This document shows positions 46,894 to 57,246 of a stretch of 64,000 nucleotides of DNA, in pieces. This DNA comes from Phlegmacium glaucopus. Taxonomy: Eukaryota > Basidiomycota > Agaricomycetes > Agaricales > Cortinariaceae. Below the pieces are notes generated by a model. It made no database searches. It was not told where the DNA came from and worked only from the letters and a program-made list of their open reading frames with translations. The stretch lies in contig MU130702.1 in NCBI GenBank assembly GCA_015039465.1, positions 704,861 through 768,860 of the forward strand. Reading direction: 5' to 3'. Position 1 is the stretch's first letter. Each line of letters starts with the position of its first letter. The translations under genes and the position numbers were made by a program.

Positions 46894-47824
46894 ATGTCAG
46901 GCACAGGACCTCGTGAAAATGTCTTCGCAACGAGGATGGCCCTCACAAACACTAAGCTCCGTCTTAAGGGCGCTCAGACGGGACATTCATTACTTGCCAA
47001 AAAGCGGGATGCTCTAACCACACGATTTCGCGCAATCCTAAGGAAGGTCGATGAGGTACGTTTCTTATACATCCTACATTCGGCTTCTTTAATCAGTTTA
47101 GCATTTAGGCAAAGAGGAAGATGGGACGAGTCATGCAACTGGCTTCGTTCTCTATGGCTGAAGTGACGTATGCGACTGGCGACATTGCATATCTTGTCCA
47201 GGAGCAAGCCAAGTTGGCAACTTTCAGAGTAAAGGCGAAACAGGAAAATGTATCTGGCGTCGTCCTTCCTGCGTTCGAAGTAGAACGTGTGCCAGGATCA
47301 GGTAACATCTAATCTTTATTAAGTCCAGTTCGTATAAGGCTTAAACAACGTCTAGATTTCAATCTTACTGGTTTAGGAAGAGGAGGTCAACAAATAATGA
47401 AGGCGAAGGAGGTATATGCAAAAGCCATCGAAACTCTAGTCGAGTTGGCGTCTCTGCAGACGGCATTCATGATCTTAGACGAAGTCATTCGGGCGACGAA
47501 CCGACGTGTAAATGCAATTGAGCATGTTATCATGCCTCGACTGGATAACACGATCAAGTATATCATGAGTGAGCTTGATGAGATGGATCGCGAGGAATTC
47601 TTTAGGTTTGTGGATTTCGATACTTTGAAAGATAAAAAACTCATAGTACCCCTGTTTGTAGACTGAAGAAAGTTCAAGGAAAGAAGAAGAGAGATAAGGC
47701 TGCTCGCGAAGCAGCGCAGGCACTGGTTGAACCATCAGCAACTGAGGAATCCTTCGATGATGGAGTCAGTGGAGAGGGATCTACAGATCTTCTGAGCAGC
47801 AAAGATGACGACGTTATCTTCTGA
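46894..47824 (+). CDS. VMA8: V-type ATPase subunit D
   Basis: Central-stalk (rotor) subunit of the vacuolar proton pump. Seen: [171 protein letters not shown], and [20 protein letters not shown] with an acidic tail ending KDDDVIF. The RVNALE-type motif and the helical ends are the D-subunit signature. Introns near 47055-47109, 47303-47376 and 47607-47662. TGA at 47822-47824. Confidence 0.95.
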
Positions 47825-48034
47825 TTTCACAAACGCCGATGCTCTTTCTTATTCGACCCTACGTTGTATGACTCTGATTCACGATCCAATTTATGCCATC
47901 CAGTACGCTTTCGGATTTTTCACAGCGCAGGAAAGGTTCTGGCTACAAGACGATCATGGTGTAGCATATAGCGTATGTACATGGACAATTTTTTGACGCA
48001 TAAGGGCGGTACGATACGAGCACATGTTGGAGGA

Positions 48035-48769
48035 TTACTGTGGAACAATGTCATTTGCAAGGACAGCATCAATAAAACAAAGGACTCACATCAACCATTT
48101 CAACATCACCACTAGCAGTTGAAGACTTCTTGCGATCTTTCCTCTCGAGAATGGCCCGTCTAGAAGGCAGAAACGGTCAAGAATAGCAACTGGAAGTAAG
48201 AAGTACAGCTTGACACACCTGTCAGTGTCCAGCTTGATGGTGGTGATAACAACGTTGCTTGGGTGAATACCAATTGGGGCGGTTGCACCATTTGACTTGT
48301 CTCGTTGCACACGGTCGACATGGACAACCCATTTCTTGCGGTAAACTTGCGTAACTTTCCCTTCACGACCTTTGTACTTTCCTCGAACAATTCTGACCTC
48401 ATCATCTTTACGAATCGGCAGTGAACGGCACTATTAGGAATATTAGGTTGCGCCTACGGATCGCAATAAATATTTTGAGCGTACGTTGTGCTTGGAGCGA
48501 AGTTCTTTTGAGAGGGCCGAGGACATTATCTTGCGGCGAATTGAAGAGGGGGCCGCGAAGTGGGCCTTGCGCGATTTGCGCCGAGAGGAGGAGACGTCTA
48601 GAGCATAGAAAATGAATTATCAGAAATTTGTTCACAGAGATAGTCGTCATCCAAAAGTGCATGAGTCAATCCAGCCTGTATCTTCATGGAATTCCAGTAG
48701 AAATTTCTGAAAGACGACGGTCATACTACTTAGATAGACGAAAGATGACACACCAGCGTTGAACTTCAT
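48035..48769 (-). CDS. RPL26: 60S ribosomal protein L26 (uL24)
   Basis: Large ribosomal subunit protein, near the peptide exit tunnel. Seen: exon 1 ATGAAGTTCAACGCTG (MKFNA), then [20 protein letters not shown] residues ([18 protein letters not shown]), [95 protein letters not shown] and GDVEMVD. KOW motif and the whole core match uL24. The reading ends with a small last exon that appears to contain only the TAA (48035-48037) after a GTGAGT donor, reported as a finding. Divergent from FRG1 over about 170 bp. Confidence 0.93.
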
Positions 48770-48941
48770 TTTGTGAGGAGTGTCTGGATGTCGGCAGCAA
48801 CGATGAGGAAAGGCTTGGTATCTTGGTAGGCATTCCCACGGTCTTTGTAACATCACATACGTGACAGCATAACGCAATTATTAATAGCTCCTTGATCAAA
48901 CTTCAAGTTGGACCTCTGAAATCATCATCGATTCATTCATA

Positions 48942-49954
48942 ATGGCAGACAACGTGCGCTCAAGCAAACTAAAATTCAAGGGGGAGAAAATAAAGAAGAA
49001 AAGAAAAAGAGACGACGGTGACGAAAGAACAGGTAGCAGTAGCAAACGGAAGGTCGACGACAAGGATCCGGAGACATGGGTTCTTCCAGAGAATGTGAAC
49101 GAAATACGAGGACCAACTTTTATCTTTCACCCTTCTGACCCTTCTCCAATATCTGTCAACTTTAACTCCACGACAAATCGATTATATCTTCATACTCTTG
49201 ACAAAGACAAGTCGGAGGAGGGCGCAGAACCAATAGAACTGCTTGACCGAACACCAACGGATGTCTCTCAAGTCTGGGTGACAACTCGGATAGCAGGTTC
49301 TGAGACTATTAATTTGAGGACTGGAACGGGAGAAGGCAAATTTCTGTCTTGTGATGCTCATGGTCTAGTCTCCTCCGACCGTGATGCGCGAGGACCACAA
49401 GAAGAATGGACGCCCGTAGTTCTACCAGACGGCATGGTGGCTTTTATGAATATATATGAAAAATATCTTGGCGTCGATGAAGCCGCCGGTGGAACGCTGC
49501 AGTTGAGAGGCGACAGTGAAGAAGTCGGATTCGCCGAACGCTTCTGGGTCAAAATCCAGCACAAATACAAGAAAGAAGCCCACGAAGAAGAGAAAAAGAG
49601 GAAGGATGGTGAAACTGGTCCACCTAAAATTGATGAGGCCAGCTCAAAGTTAGTTAATCATGACTCGTTCTCCACACCCTCTGCTCACTTTAGTTAGTCG
49701 TGTTTACCAAGCGTGGGGTGCAGGTCGATCTATTGTGTCGGTCGAAGATAAAAAGGAGGTCCGTGGAACTTATAAACCGATATTGGTGTCTCTCTCTCTT
49801 ATTCTTACCATATTAGCTTAAACGCGCTCGGAAGGAAGGTCGCTTGGCGGAGGCAATGCTTGACCGCCGGTCAAAATTAAAAAGGTTTGTCGGTCTGTCT
49901 GTCTGCAGCTCACTGATAACTAATACGGGCTTATTCAGTGACCGCTTTTGTTGA
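48942..49954 (+). CDS. FRG1: FRG1 family RNA-associated protein
   Basis: Actin- and RNA-binding nuclear protein with a fascin-like beta-trefoil, found with spliceosomes (family knowledge). Seen: basic N-terminus KLKFKGEKIKKKRKRDDGDE, then EDVGP-like stretch; the trefoil core NEIRGPTFIFHPSDP, SVNFNSTTNRLYLHTLDKDK, VWVTTRIAGSETINLRTGTG, KFLSCDAHGLVSSDRDARGP, QEEWTPVVLPDGMVAFMNIY, KYLGVDEAAGGTLQLRGDSE, FAERFWVKIQHKYKKEAHEE; later exons VYQAWGAGRSIVSVEDKKE and LKRARKEGRLAEAMLDRRSK, ending LKSDRFC. The tail matches FRG1's conserved C-terminal LDRRxKLKxDRYC-type end. Start MADNVRSSKLK at 48942. Confidence 0.92.
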
Positions 49955-50580
49955 GATCCCGGAGCCCCAGATCCCTGTTTAGGCTCATTTCTGTCAACCA
50001 CATGCTTCAAGTTACCTAAGTTGAACGCGACTGGCAAAGGTGTTATAGCTTAATACTTTACTATCCTTGACAGGGAATTTCCAAACGACCTTTGGAAATG
50101 ACGGAAAATTCTATATTTCTAGTTCCCTTTTCCACAGAACCTTTTACTTGTAGTAATACATAACTCAAACATGGGTATATAACAGGAGTGAATGGCAGTG
50201 TGTATTGAGAGGCCGGGGGGCCCAAGTCCAGTTAGAGTCAGCAATGTCCATTTCAAGTTGGTCCTGATGCGCGAACGGCTGTTTGGACCCGGACGCGCTG
50301 ATAAGGACATTATTGGCTGTGAAGCGTGAAACGGTAAACCTGACGCGATCAATATAGGTGGGAACGACGTCTGTCTAGGGGAGACTAACTTTGAGCGGCA
50401 TTTCCGCTTTGGTGGGACGTCTAAAGAATCCCAACTTTAATTAACATTTAGTTATCAGTATCGTGTTCGTCATGTCAGTTGAGGCGCAATTTTACTTTTA
50501 TTTCAACCAGGGACGGTTCATATTCTGGCCACCTCTTTTTCTCTCGTCCCTCTTTTTTTCCAGCAAACCATTTATCTTCA
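49955..50580. other. Intergenic region between FRG1 and the unrecognised gene
   Basis: About 625 bp. It has a CT-rich run (TTTTTCTCTCGTCCCTCTTTTTTTCC near 50527-50560) just before the next ATG, typical of a promoter-proximal tract. The open frame starting at 50463 overlaps it and has no motif. No gene is supported. Confidence 0.3.
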
Positions 50581-52543
50581 ATGTCTATCCCAAAGCCTGG
50601 GTCGCTCAAAGCCAGGCCTGCACTAATAAGGCTGCATATGCTTCACGAGGCTATGACCGAGACTCATGCCACCATTCAATCATTTCAAGATTTCAAAGTT
50701 GCCTGTTTTGTTGGAAGCGTTCATATAGATGCTGACTGCAGTTCATTTAGTACTGGATACAGTTTTATGCGGGGAAAATGAATCCTACAAAACGAAAGGC
50801 ACAGTACAGTGTTGAAGCCTGGGCCAAGTTCCTTGACAAGGTTTCGTTGCTAAGATGCTATTATGAGATGGTCTCATTCAAGTTGACACATTCTCAGATA
50901 CTATCAGTCCAACCTGAGCTCACATTTTACGAGGACTATTGGCCGATCGAAGTGTATTTCGATATTTATATGGGAAACCGGCGAGGCCACTGGAGACGCA
51001 AGTAAGCATGTTTATTTCAGGGTTTAAAAAAATTTAACTTGGTTCATTGTCTAATTCAATGATAGAAATTATAATAGAGGATCCCAGAATTCTACAATGG
51101 CTTCTGAAGTATCTTATGACGATAATGTCGAAAATGCTGGTGCCTCGAGCTCAAAACCATCATTGAATATCCGCGATACCCAACAACCTGTATCTCGTGG
51201 CCCATTTCCCCCCGGCAAGAGCTCGAACAAATATTCAGCTGATCCGTTTAGCAACAAAGTAGGAACTCAATCTGGCCGAAGTACTATGACTCTATCTGCA
51301 CGATCTCAAAGTCCGGGATGGCGCTCAATTAATGCTACTGCCAGTACTTCTACTACGGTGCATGGGCGTCCTACTTCCGGGAACAGCCGTGTCCCAGTCA
51401 ATCTCGATGCATCTCCTCGAATGAGTATCCGGGACCACTCAAAAATGGAGGAGAAATTGATTGTCGCATGCTTGGCGTGCGGGATTACTGCGACTGTCAA
51501 GTCAGTCTTCAAGAAGAGACTAGTCAATCTTGTAGGAAATGTTGACCTTTTGCCAATTTTGGCCAAGCTAGGAATTTTCCTTGACCAACATCTTGACGAT
51601 CTTCATCGGTTAAAACATGATGACCTCATGAGATTCCTTTCTGACGTTGCCTCTAATCAAATAACCCCGCTGGCTAAACTCCAGTTCATCAAGTCTCTCC
51701 AATCAGAGTCTTTCAACGGTCGGAAGCAACGAACTCTCCATTCAGCTTTCATTTCTTGCCCACCCTTGCACATTGAGCGTCATTTGAGTGACCCTCAGGC
51801 TTATCATCTGTACAAGGGCTTGTTTCAAAAGACGTTGAAATTGGAAGACGATGACTTTCAAGAACTGATGGTACGTTCCGGTTATTTTATATAGGATGCT
51901 ACTGAGCTCTATTTGAATATCCAGGACACAATGGAAACAATGTCTCGAGATTATTTCTCCATCTACCATCCCAACACCGACCAACTCTGCGAAGTTATCA
52001 CCGCGGTACGTGTCCAAGCTGTATTGGTTTTTGGGCGGGAGACAGATCATCCATGCTTTCTAGATATGTGGCGAATCCAGGGTCCTCAATCGATATGATA
52101 ATTTATGGCCTCTTAAAATATATCTGAAGCGTCGCTCTACCTCAATCGGCACACGCCCCCTTTATAACGAAACCGAAGCGGAAGCCGTCTTCTCTAAAGT
52201 CTTCGTAAGTGCTTATTCCTCGTGTTATTTTAAATACTGAATCTGGATTCTTCAGAAGAATCAATGCCATTTTGACTTGCCTACCCTGATCCAACTTCCG
52301 TGCGAACTTCACCCTATTATCGACATTTCTAAGGTTCCGCATACCCTGAAAGCTCGGCTGCATACCCTGGGAATAGCAGGACTCATCCCAGCCCTAGCTT
52401 ATGTCGGTGTTCACAGTGACGCCCACTTTGCAGATTTTTGCAACTTGAACGATCAAGAAAGAGATGACTTGTTTATCCTTGGTAAGGTCAAGTTGAGCCA
52501 GCTCCAGAGGTTCACCTTAAGTTTGGCTGTCTCCAGATTTTAG
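50581..52543 (+). CDS. Unrecognised multi-exon protein with Cys pair and helical C-terminus
   Basis: Not recognised. Splicing as I read it: exon 1 from ATG 50581 (MSIPKPGSLKARPALIRLHM, LHEAMTETHATIQSFQDFKV), then YWIQFYAGKMNPTKRKAQYS, VEAWAKFLDK, ILSVQPELTFYEDYWPIEVY, FDIYMGNRRGHWRRK, then a Ser/Thr/Pro-rich disordered stretch around 51100-51420. Then a compact region KMEEKLIVACLACGITATVK, SVFKKRLVNLVGNVDLLPIL, AKLGIFLDQHLDDLHRLKHD, HLYKGLFQKTLKLEDDDFQE. The last exons give ICGESRVLNRYDNLWPLKIY, LKRRSTSIGTRPLYNETEAE, and LQRFTLSLAVSRF at the end. A single CLAC pair is not enough for a zinc finger. One intron of 43 nt in the first exon is very short. Length about 560 residues. Neighbours are housekeeping genes and do not tell its role. 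Confidence 0.65.
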
Positions 52544-52953
52544 TTATCATCTTGCTCCCTTGTGAATTAACTACTTTACATATTTTCTTGTATTTCTTGC
52601 ATCATTTGTAGACTGTTCATGTTGCGTTTAATCATTCTCTCGAACTCCACTAATCTGCATGTATAGTTTCTTGATCAATCTGTTCATACCATATGCATTT
52701 GATCCTCTCCTGGCGTTGTTCTATATGAGACGATTCGTATTATGGAAATCATCTACCCAAGAGAGTAACAAGTTAAAAGGACAATTGGCAGGAATAGGTT
52801 TCAGGGTACAACGGGACACGGAGGCTTGATTACGAGAAAACGGGAAAAAATGTAATTGCTACTGGCTGAAAAGGTAAATGTATGTGTAATCGGCGCGTTG
52901 TATATCAAACAATTGGATGTCACAGGGCACAGAGCAAAGTAGGAAAAATATGA
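52544..52953. other. Convergent spacer between the unrecognised gene and Ran
   Basis: About 410 bp; the 3' ends of two genes meet here. AT-rich with several AATAAA-like neighbours (for example TTCATT... around 52640). No open frame of interest. Confidence 0.3.
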
Positions 52954-54044
52954 TTAGAGGTCCTCGTCGTCTTCCGGAAGAGGTACAGCTTCCGCCTGAA
53001 TTTAAAATTAGTAAATATGGATTTTAGGAACCTGGGGTGGACATACGCGTGCCAATTCTTGCTGATACTGATTCATAAGATCGGCGTCAACAGCAACTTC
53101 AGCGGGGGCCAGAGCAGGGGCCGCGACAAAGTCCAGGGCGGGATTGCTAGAATGTGGGAGGTATTAGAAGATGAAAGAAGAATATGGTACTATACACTCA
53201 CCCAACAAGCTTCCTCGCCAACCACAAGAAAGGTTTCTCAAAGTTGTAGTTAGATTTTGCTGAGATTTCGAAGTATTGCAAGTTCTTCTTTCGGTGGAAA
53301 GTCACAGCACCAGTTTTCACTTTACGCTCCTTTGTGACGCAAAAGGCTCTGCGTGAGAACCGTTAATCGATCATGAGTCACTCACCTTGACATCAACTTT
53401 GTTTCCACACAGCACGATGGGGATGTTTTCACAAACGCGCTCGAGATCGCGATGCCAATTGGGGACATTTTTGTAGGTGATTCGAGAGGTTACATCAAAC
53501 ATGATGATACCACATTGGCCCTGGATGTAATAACCATCACGGAGACCACCAAACTTCTCCTGACCAGCGGTATCCCACACGTTAAAGCAGATAGTACCAA
53601 AGTTGGTAGTGAAAGTGAGGGGGTGAACTTCGACACCGAGGGTAGCTATAAAGAGAATGAGAAGTCGAAATGGTAAATGAGGCGTTGCAGCCGAGCAAAG
53701 GCAAGGCGAGACGCGATTAAACATAAAGATCGCGTACCGATATACTTCTTTTCGAATTCACCAGTCAAGTGGCGCTAAGAGATGGCGCGATCAGCATACG
53801 ATCTTTGACCAAGAAAGAGCAATCAATATACCTTGACGAAGGTGGTTTTGCCGGTACCTCCATCTCCAACTAATTAGAGGGGCAAGTGGTTGAAGAAAGT
53901 AACATGATTGGAAGACCAGGCAAATTGAAGATGACGACCGATCGAAAAGAAGGATACTGTTAGACTGTCGTAAACTTAGATTGGGATCATGTACGCACCG
54001 AGGACAAGCTTGAATGTGGGGATGCTGGGGTGGGGAGTGGTCAT
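52954..54044 (-). CDS. GSP1: Ran/GSP1 GTPase
   Basis: Small GTPase that drives nucleocytoplasmic transport and spindle assembly. Seen: [21 protein letters not shown]-loop GDGGTGKTT, switch [107 protein letters not shown] and acidic C-tail ending [10 protein letters not shown]. Ran has no lipid motif at the end, and neither does this one. The chain is nearly identical to other fungal Ran proteins. Several short introns, including one after the ATG-proximal exon. Highly expressed codon use. Confidence 0.96.
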
Positions 54045-54274
54045 AATGGAATGTAATAAAGAGTAACAGTGAAGGAGTCAGTCAAGTTCAAGGTGATCAA
54101 CGAAATCATCTTCAACTTGTCAAATAAACTTTTCAAACTCAAACCGGCCACTTCCGTCAAATGACTATGCCTCCTACCAGGTTGCGGTAGCGCATGTGCC
54201 CTTTGCCCCTGATTTCCTGCATACCAGTGTATTCAATCATTTGTCAACCTAACGGAACGTTTCACAGTACAGAA

Positions 54275-54960
54275 AGTTGAAATATCAAAAATATCCTCCT
54301 TGGACTGGAACCACGCTCCTTCGAGAAGAAGGACAATTTAACCCAAGTCCATCCAAAGTCGAATCATTCACATTTCCAGAATATGGTTAACCTGCGTATA
54401 ACGATGATGTCATGCCTTACCGCCGAGTTCCTGAGGTTATCCTGGGCGTATTGTAGACGGAAAAGGTTGACGTCTGGAGCATTGGAGTGATGGTACGTAT
54501 ATTCGCCAAAACAGCTACATTTGACTAGGTTGACTGACCCGTGCTTTAGGTCTGACTTATCTGAAGCTAAAAACGTGCTCGAGACAAGAACAACTGAACT
54601 TTTATCATCTTGCAAATGGTCGTCCCTCCTCCAAAAGACTTTCTTCGGCAAAGTGCCGTGGAAATTCGTCGATTCTGAAGGTGAGTGTACGTAGATTCTT
54701 GTCCCTTAGCCCTTACTCACGTTTCCCTGTTTTATAGGTAATTGGTAGGGCGCTGCTGAGATACCGAATGCGAGTTATAGGACTCGTAAAGAGAGTCTTG
54801 AAGGGGAGAATAACGCGCGATTCTTCCGATTTATGAGGAAGATGTTAAAGTGCGGAGTGCCGAAGAGTTGTCAAAGGACCCATGCTAAGGTAACAGCGTG
54901 GATAGTTGATATCCATGTATTGTATGCACCCTAAGAACTGCCGAAGACTGAGCTCCATGC
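54275..54960 (+). pseudogene. Decayed protein kinase relic, mushroom SRPK-like type
   Basis: Several kinase blocks remain in order but with breaks: NIKNILLGLEPRS near 54283 (DxxxxNILLGxE-like), MPYRRVPEVILG at about 54412-54447 (the APE block), an in-frame TAG at 54453-54455, TEKVDVWSIGVM (54456-54491, subdomain IX), VVPPPKDFLRQSAVEI near 54616-54670 (the PPxxFL stretch seen in SRPK-like kinases), a further stop, GNW, and RFFRFMRKMLKCGVPKS near 54815-54865. The ATP-binding N-lobe is not seen. At least two stops and frame changes prevent a functional protein. Agaricomycetes have many FunK1/SRPK-type kinases, so an old degenerated copy is the likeliest reading. Confidence 0.7.
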
Positions 54961-57246
54961 TCATCCACGGAGAGAGGAGGACCTATCTATACCTCGGCAT
55001 ATAATACCAAATTACCAATGCCCAATTCTGTCTGGAAATGAACCAAAACGTTCGAGGGTTGTCTGGAAAGCCAGAACGGCGCATTACCCACACCAAATAG
55101 CAGTAGAAAGTGTATCAAACGTGAAACTGTACAGAAAAAACACTAATCAAGGATGAGAGCATCCTTGCTCCTCTTTCGGTATGACTTCATGGCATTGCGA
55201 AATTGCAAAAGGGATAAAACTATCCAGAAACCAGAAGAAACCTGCAAAGTCGCTTATCGGCACTAAATCGGCAGTCCATATTTTCCCTTCCGACGTTCAA
55301 AGTCCGACCAACGATCGTGATATAGTAGTGCACAACTATCTTGTATTTGAATCCACATATTTTGGTTCTAATATAACTAGATACTCTCCATACAAAAATT
55401 CATAATCTGTGGATTATTATTGACCCCGGAGGATCCAGGGACAATTCAAGGTGTAAAAATGTACAAAATATATTATAATTTATATCACAGGACTACTACA
55501 TATAATGTTTGAATGTATTCATATGCAGAGCCTATTATGCATGTGTGTATGCTATCCAGATGGTGATGAGCAGGGTGAAAACTTCAGTCCCCACAAGGTT
55601 GCACGAGACAAGATGCTCCAGGGACAGCAGATAGACGAAGTCCAATCATGAGAAGGGTAAGCGGCATCGAATGTTGGGCATGTAGAGATCCTAAATATTT
55701 TGAAAGCGCTCACCGCTCAACGTTCAACCCTCAACCCCCAATTGAATGATATGCTACATCTAGCCGGCACAAGTTCGGCATGAGCTCGGCACAAGTTCGG
55801 CACTATTATTGAACCCGACCTGGTTTCTGATAACATATACAAACAACCTTGCTCAGCTCATGGTTTCTTCCCAACATGTTTGAAACCCTTAGAAACGGGG
55901 GTTTCTGGATAGCTTTATCCAAGCGGTCCAAATCTGCCATTGCAATGTTAATTCCGGTCGGGAGATATCATATTTACTGGCCTGGAAACAATGTAAAGGA
56001 ATGAGATTGATTGTATTACTAAACGAAATAATTAGTCTGCAAGTGGATACTGAACGAACAGATACAGATATGAGGGGTATTTTTTTCCAACCCTATCCAT
56101 CTGTTCGCTTCGAACATGTCGGAGATATCTTGGCAAAGTGCTCCTTGGACAGGTAATCGCCGGGAGAACAGATTACGTAGCGAAAGGTTGTGAATGATTT
56201 GATGACGAATTCAAGGTGTGCGGTTTCCTCCTCCGAGGAAATAGAGATTCCTAATTGTACACGTACAAAATTGTAAAAAATACAAATTCTATGTTAAAGT
56301 GATAACATTACTGAGCCATAATGTCTGGAAAACTGTAATGACCTTACATGCCTGAGGTATTGATATCTGAAATGGCGGGCCGCAGTTCAGCCATGGGCCC
56401 TTTTTTTATATAGGTCAAATTTTCTCAAAATCTGTCTGGAACCCGGAACGGCCTTCATCAGAGGGTCCTCTTCCATTCTTTATCAGAAATACTTGTATGT
56501 AAGTTATATATTTTTGTCCCTTTCTTTTCCGTGGAGAGACTAATCTAAACGGCACGATGCACGGTTGCCGACACGGAGCGGCAAATGGTGACGTGACCAC
56601 TGCCCTTTCGGATCAAATAGCCGAGATGCCGCATCTATTTGCTCACCATTGGCACGGCAACTGATCCAACTGCGTGTTATCAGATGTTATCTCGGATCCG
56701 TAATGGTAGATCTTTCTAATTCTTCCTAATTTGGGATCTGGCCCTTGTCCTATCTATTGTCGGCAGTCTCTATGAACAGCTGATTTGGCTTGCCGAGATT
56801 TGATTTGGCGGCCATCGAAGCCGATCCCTGGTCTATTTGTATACAGTCAAATTTTGGCAGCGAAGCAATAAGGTGGGAGTTGAAACTCTCTTAATCCATA
56901 CTCATCGGTGGACGCCTGAGAAAAATTTGGTGCAAAAGCCTTTGATACTGATAGCCAACGTGCGATATATCGATAATATATCAGGCTTTTCAGGGATTGA
57001 GTCTCCGACTAATTATTGCCAGGTCCAAAAATCAGGAACGACCACGGACTGTGATAAGCGCGGATAACGGCACTCTGCTTACATTGCGCCACCGTTCAAA
57101 AAAATAATGTGGATCCGGAACTTCAATCCCAGTCACAGGTTAGGAGTTATTTATGGGTAAAATGCTTCTCCGCGTCCGCAAATTATATAGACCCGGAGGG
57201 TGGGAGAAATGTTTCTAGGTTCACCTCTCTCTTCCCCTGCAAGAGA
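54961..57246. other. 2.3-kb gene-poor, AT-rich region
   Basis: No supported gene. It holds three copies of an 11-bp unit (GGCACAAGTTC / GGCATGAGCTC / GGCACAAGTTC, 55766-55798). It also has two similar short stretches, GTCTGGAAAGCCAGAACGGC (near 55059) and GTCTGGAACCCGGAACGGCC (near 56434), which could be transposon remnants but are too short to say. The kinase relic lies on its left side; the promoter of the MFS gene is on its right. Confidence 0.45.
55766..55803. repeat. Three copies of an 11-bp tandem repeat
   Basis: Units GGCACAAGTTC, GGCATGAGCTC and GGCACAAGTTC follow each other without spacer and are followed by a partial unit GGCAC. Two differences between the units and an imperfect inverted character (GAGCTC in the middle unit is a palindrome). 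Function unknown. Confidence 0.7.

Noticed and set aside
48600..48753. A second snoRNA in the first RPL26 intron
   Set aside because: ATGACGA and CTGA occur but only about 25 nt apart, with no rRNA complementarity that I can recognise. Spacing does not fit a C/D snoRNA.
55181..55405. Open frame in the gene-poor stretch as a small gene
   Set aside because: No motif, no matching start context and no splice partner; composition matches the AT-rich surroundings.
57109..57246. An upstream start of the MFS transporter at 57109
   Set aside because: The frame stays open (MDPELQSQSQVRS), but the added 46 residues have no helix or motif. [10 protein letters not shown] gives the usual short hydrophilic N-terminus of these transporters.
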